The notes beneath the pieces were generated by a model. The model saw only the letters and a program-made list of their open reading frames with translations. It made no database searches and was not told the DNA's origin. DNA of 13,971 nt from positions 1 through 13,971 of the forward strand of contig JACQRB010000026.1 in the NCBI GenBank assembly GCA_016206685.1, given 5' to 3'. This stretch comes from Candidatus Omnitrophota bacterium. Lineage in GTDB: Bacteria; Omnitrophota; Gorgyraeia; Aquiviventales; Aquiviventaceae. Positions 13,208-13,971 of this stretch are shown here, piece after piece. A program made the translations under genes and the position numbers. The first letter of the stretch is position 1. The number at the start of each line of letters is the position of its first letter.

Positions 13208-13971
13208 ATGAAGATTAGCATCATCGGGGCAGGTCATGTGGGCTTGGTGACGGGGGCGTGTTTCGCCGATCTGGGTAACCACGTGCTCATGGCCGACGGC
13301 GACCCCCGCAAAATCATCCTGCTGAAGAAAGGCCGGGTGCCGTTCTACGAGCCCGGCCTGGAAGAGCTGGTCCGGCGTGGGCTGGCGCAGCGCCGCCTGC
13401 GGTTCACCACCTCCATCAAGGAGGCGGTGGACGACGGCCTGATCATCTTCATCTGCGTCGGCACGCCGTCCCGCCCCAGCGGAGAGGCGGACCTGTCGGC
13501 GGTGGAGCAAGTCGCGCGGGAAGTCGCGCGGGCGATGCGGTCGTACCGCTTGATCGTCGAGAAGAGCACCGTGCCGGTGCAGACGGGGGATTGGATCGCG
13601 CGCACCGTGCGGCTCGTCATCCGGCGGGGGACGGCCTTTGACGTGGCCTCCAATCCTGAGTTCCTCCGCGAGGGGCAGGCGGTGCAGGATTTTCTGCATC
13701 CGGACCGGATCGTGCTGGGGGTGGAGAGCAAAAAGGCGCGCGACCTGCTGGTGGAGCTGTACAAGCCGCTGCGGGCGCCGCTGGTGGTGACCGACACGAA
13801 GAGCGCCGAGCTGATCAAGCACGCCTCCAACTCCTTCCTGGCGCTGAAGATTTCGTTCATCAACACCGTCGCGCAATTGTGCGACAAGGTCGGGGCGGAC
13901 GCGGTCAAAGTCGCCGAAGGCATGGGGCTGGACCAGCGCATCGGCCGCGCGTTCCTGAACGCCGGCGTGGG
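13208..13971 (+). CDS. ugd: UDP-glucose 6-dehydrogenase, N-terminal part (3' end outside window)
   Basis: The first 254 residues of a UDP-glucose/GDP-mannose dehydrogenase family enzyme. It oxidises UDP-glucose to UDP-glucuronate with two NAD+, feeding exopolysaccharide, capsule or LPS sugars. Seen are the Rossmann loop IIGAGHVGLVTG (residues 5-16), YEPGLEELV, ICVGTPSRPSGEADLS, EKSTVPVQTG, a SNPEFLREGQAVQDFLHPDR block, and IKHASNSFLALKISFIN. The frame is open to the window edge and stops just before the GGSCFPKD catalytic-cysteine region, so that residue cannot be checked. ATG 13208 is chosen because MKISIIGAG is the standard family start; AGTGAG (13194-13199) is a weak ribosome site. A GDP-mannose dehydrogenase is possible but less likely, as the EPGLEEL and SNPEFLREG form is typical of UGD. 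Confidence 0.9.
   Translation, partial: MKISIIGAGHVGLVTGACFADLGNHVLMADGDPRKIILLKKGRVPFYEPGLEELVRRGLAQRRLRFTTSIKEAVDDGLIIFICVGTPSRPSGEADLSAVEQVAREVARAMRSYRLIVEKSTVPVQTGDWIARTVRLVIRRGTAFDVASNPEFLREGQAVQDFLHPDRIVLGVESKKARDLLVELYKPLRAPLVVTDTKSAELIKHASNSFLALKISFINTVAQLCDKVGADAVKVAEGMGLDQRIGRAFLNAGV

Noticed and set aside
13201..13218. Five-codon open frame (MQHED) overlapping the ugd start as a leader peptide
   Set aside because: It has only the weak ribosome site shared with ugd and no regulatory codon run; it is most likely chance.

Overview
The window is a dense, GC-rich stretch with every supported gene on the + strand and no gap longer than about 140 bases. It comes from a Gram-negative-type bacterium: it carries an LptD-like LPS-assembly porin, a second outer-membrane barrel protein ending in Phe, and UDP-glucose dehydrogenase. 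The gene content and the style of the proteins (GAF-GGDEF cyclases, an orphan MsmX/UgpC-type ATPase, a TalC-type transaldolase, a ROK kinase, DUF1015) would fit an uncultivated lineage such as Omnitrophota or a relative. That placement is an inference from memory of these families, not a result of any search. No RNA genes, CRISPR arrays, insertion sequences or phage genes were recognised.

Region 1 (1-2828) is a compact run: the 3' end of dnaJ, an FmdB-type zinc-ribbon protein, a VanZ-like membrane protein, an unrecognised His-rich membrane protein, and a DUF1015 protein. Neighbouring genes overlap or lie within a few bases of each other, so co-transcription is likely.

Region 2 (about 2815-2966) holds the most unusual structure. 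A good extended -10 promoter sits across the 3' end of the DUF1015 gene. Immediately downstream is a 112-base segment that can fold into a cloverleaf. It is closed by a perfect 17-bp helix whose 3' arm contains the Shine-Dalgarno sequence and the first two bases of the accD start codon. This looks like a cis-acting translational switch on accD, or an inserted palindromic element that now supplies its start signals.

Region 3 (2967-13123) is a contiguous chain of eight genes: accD, a sugar-type ABC ATPase, two membrane GAF-GGDEF diguanylate cyclases, a ROK sugar kinase, a TalC-type transaldolase, an lptD fused to a long N-terminal extension, and a small outer-membrane barrel protein. Four of the joints are start/stop overlaps or direct abutments. 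The chain links fatty-acid supply, c-di-GMP signalling, sugar phosphates and outer-membrane assembly, so it may be one envelope-oriented operon.

Region 4 (13124-13971) begins with a near-consensus sigma-70 promoter and the first two thirds of a ugd-type UDP-glucose 6-dehydrogenase, cut off by the window edge before its catalytic cysteine. It appears to open a new unit for nucleotide-sugar or exopolysaccharide synthesis.
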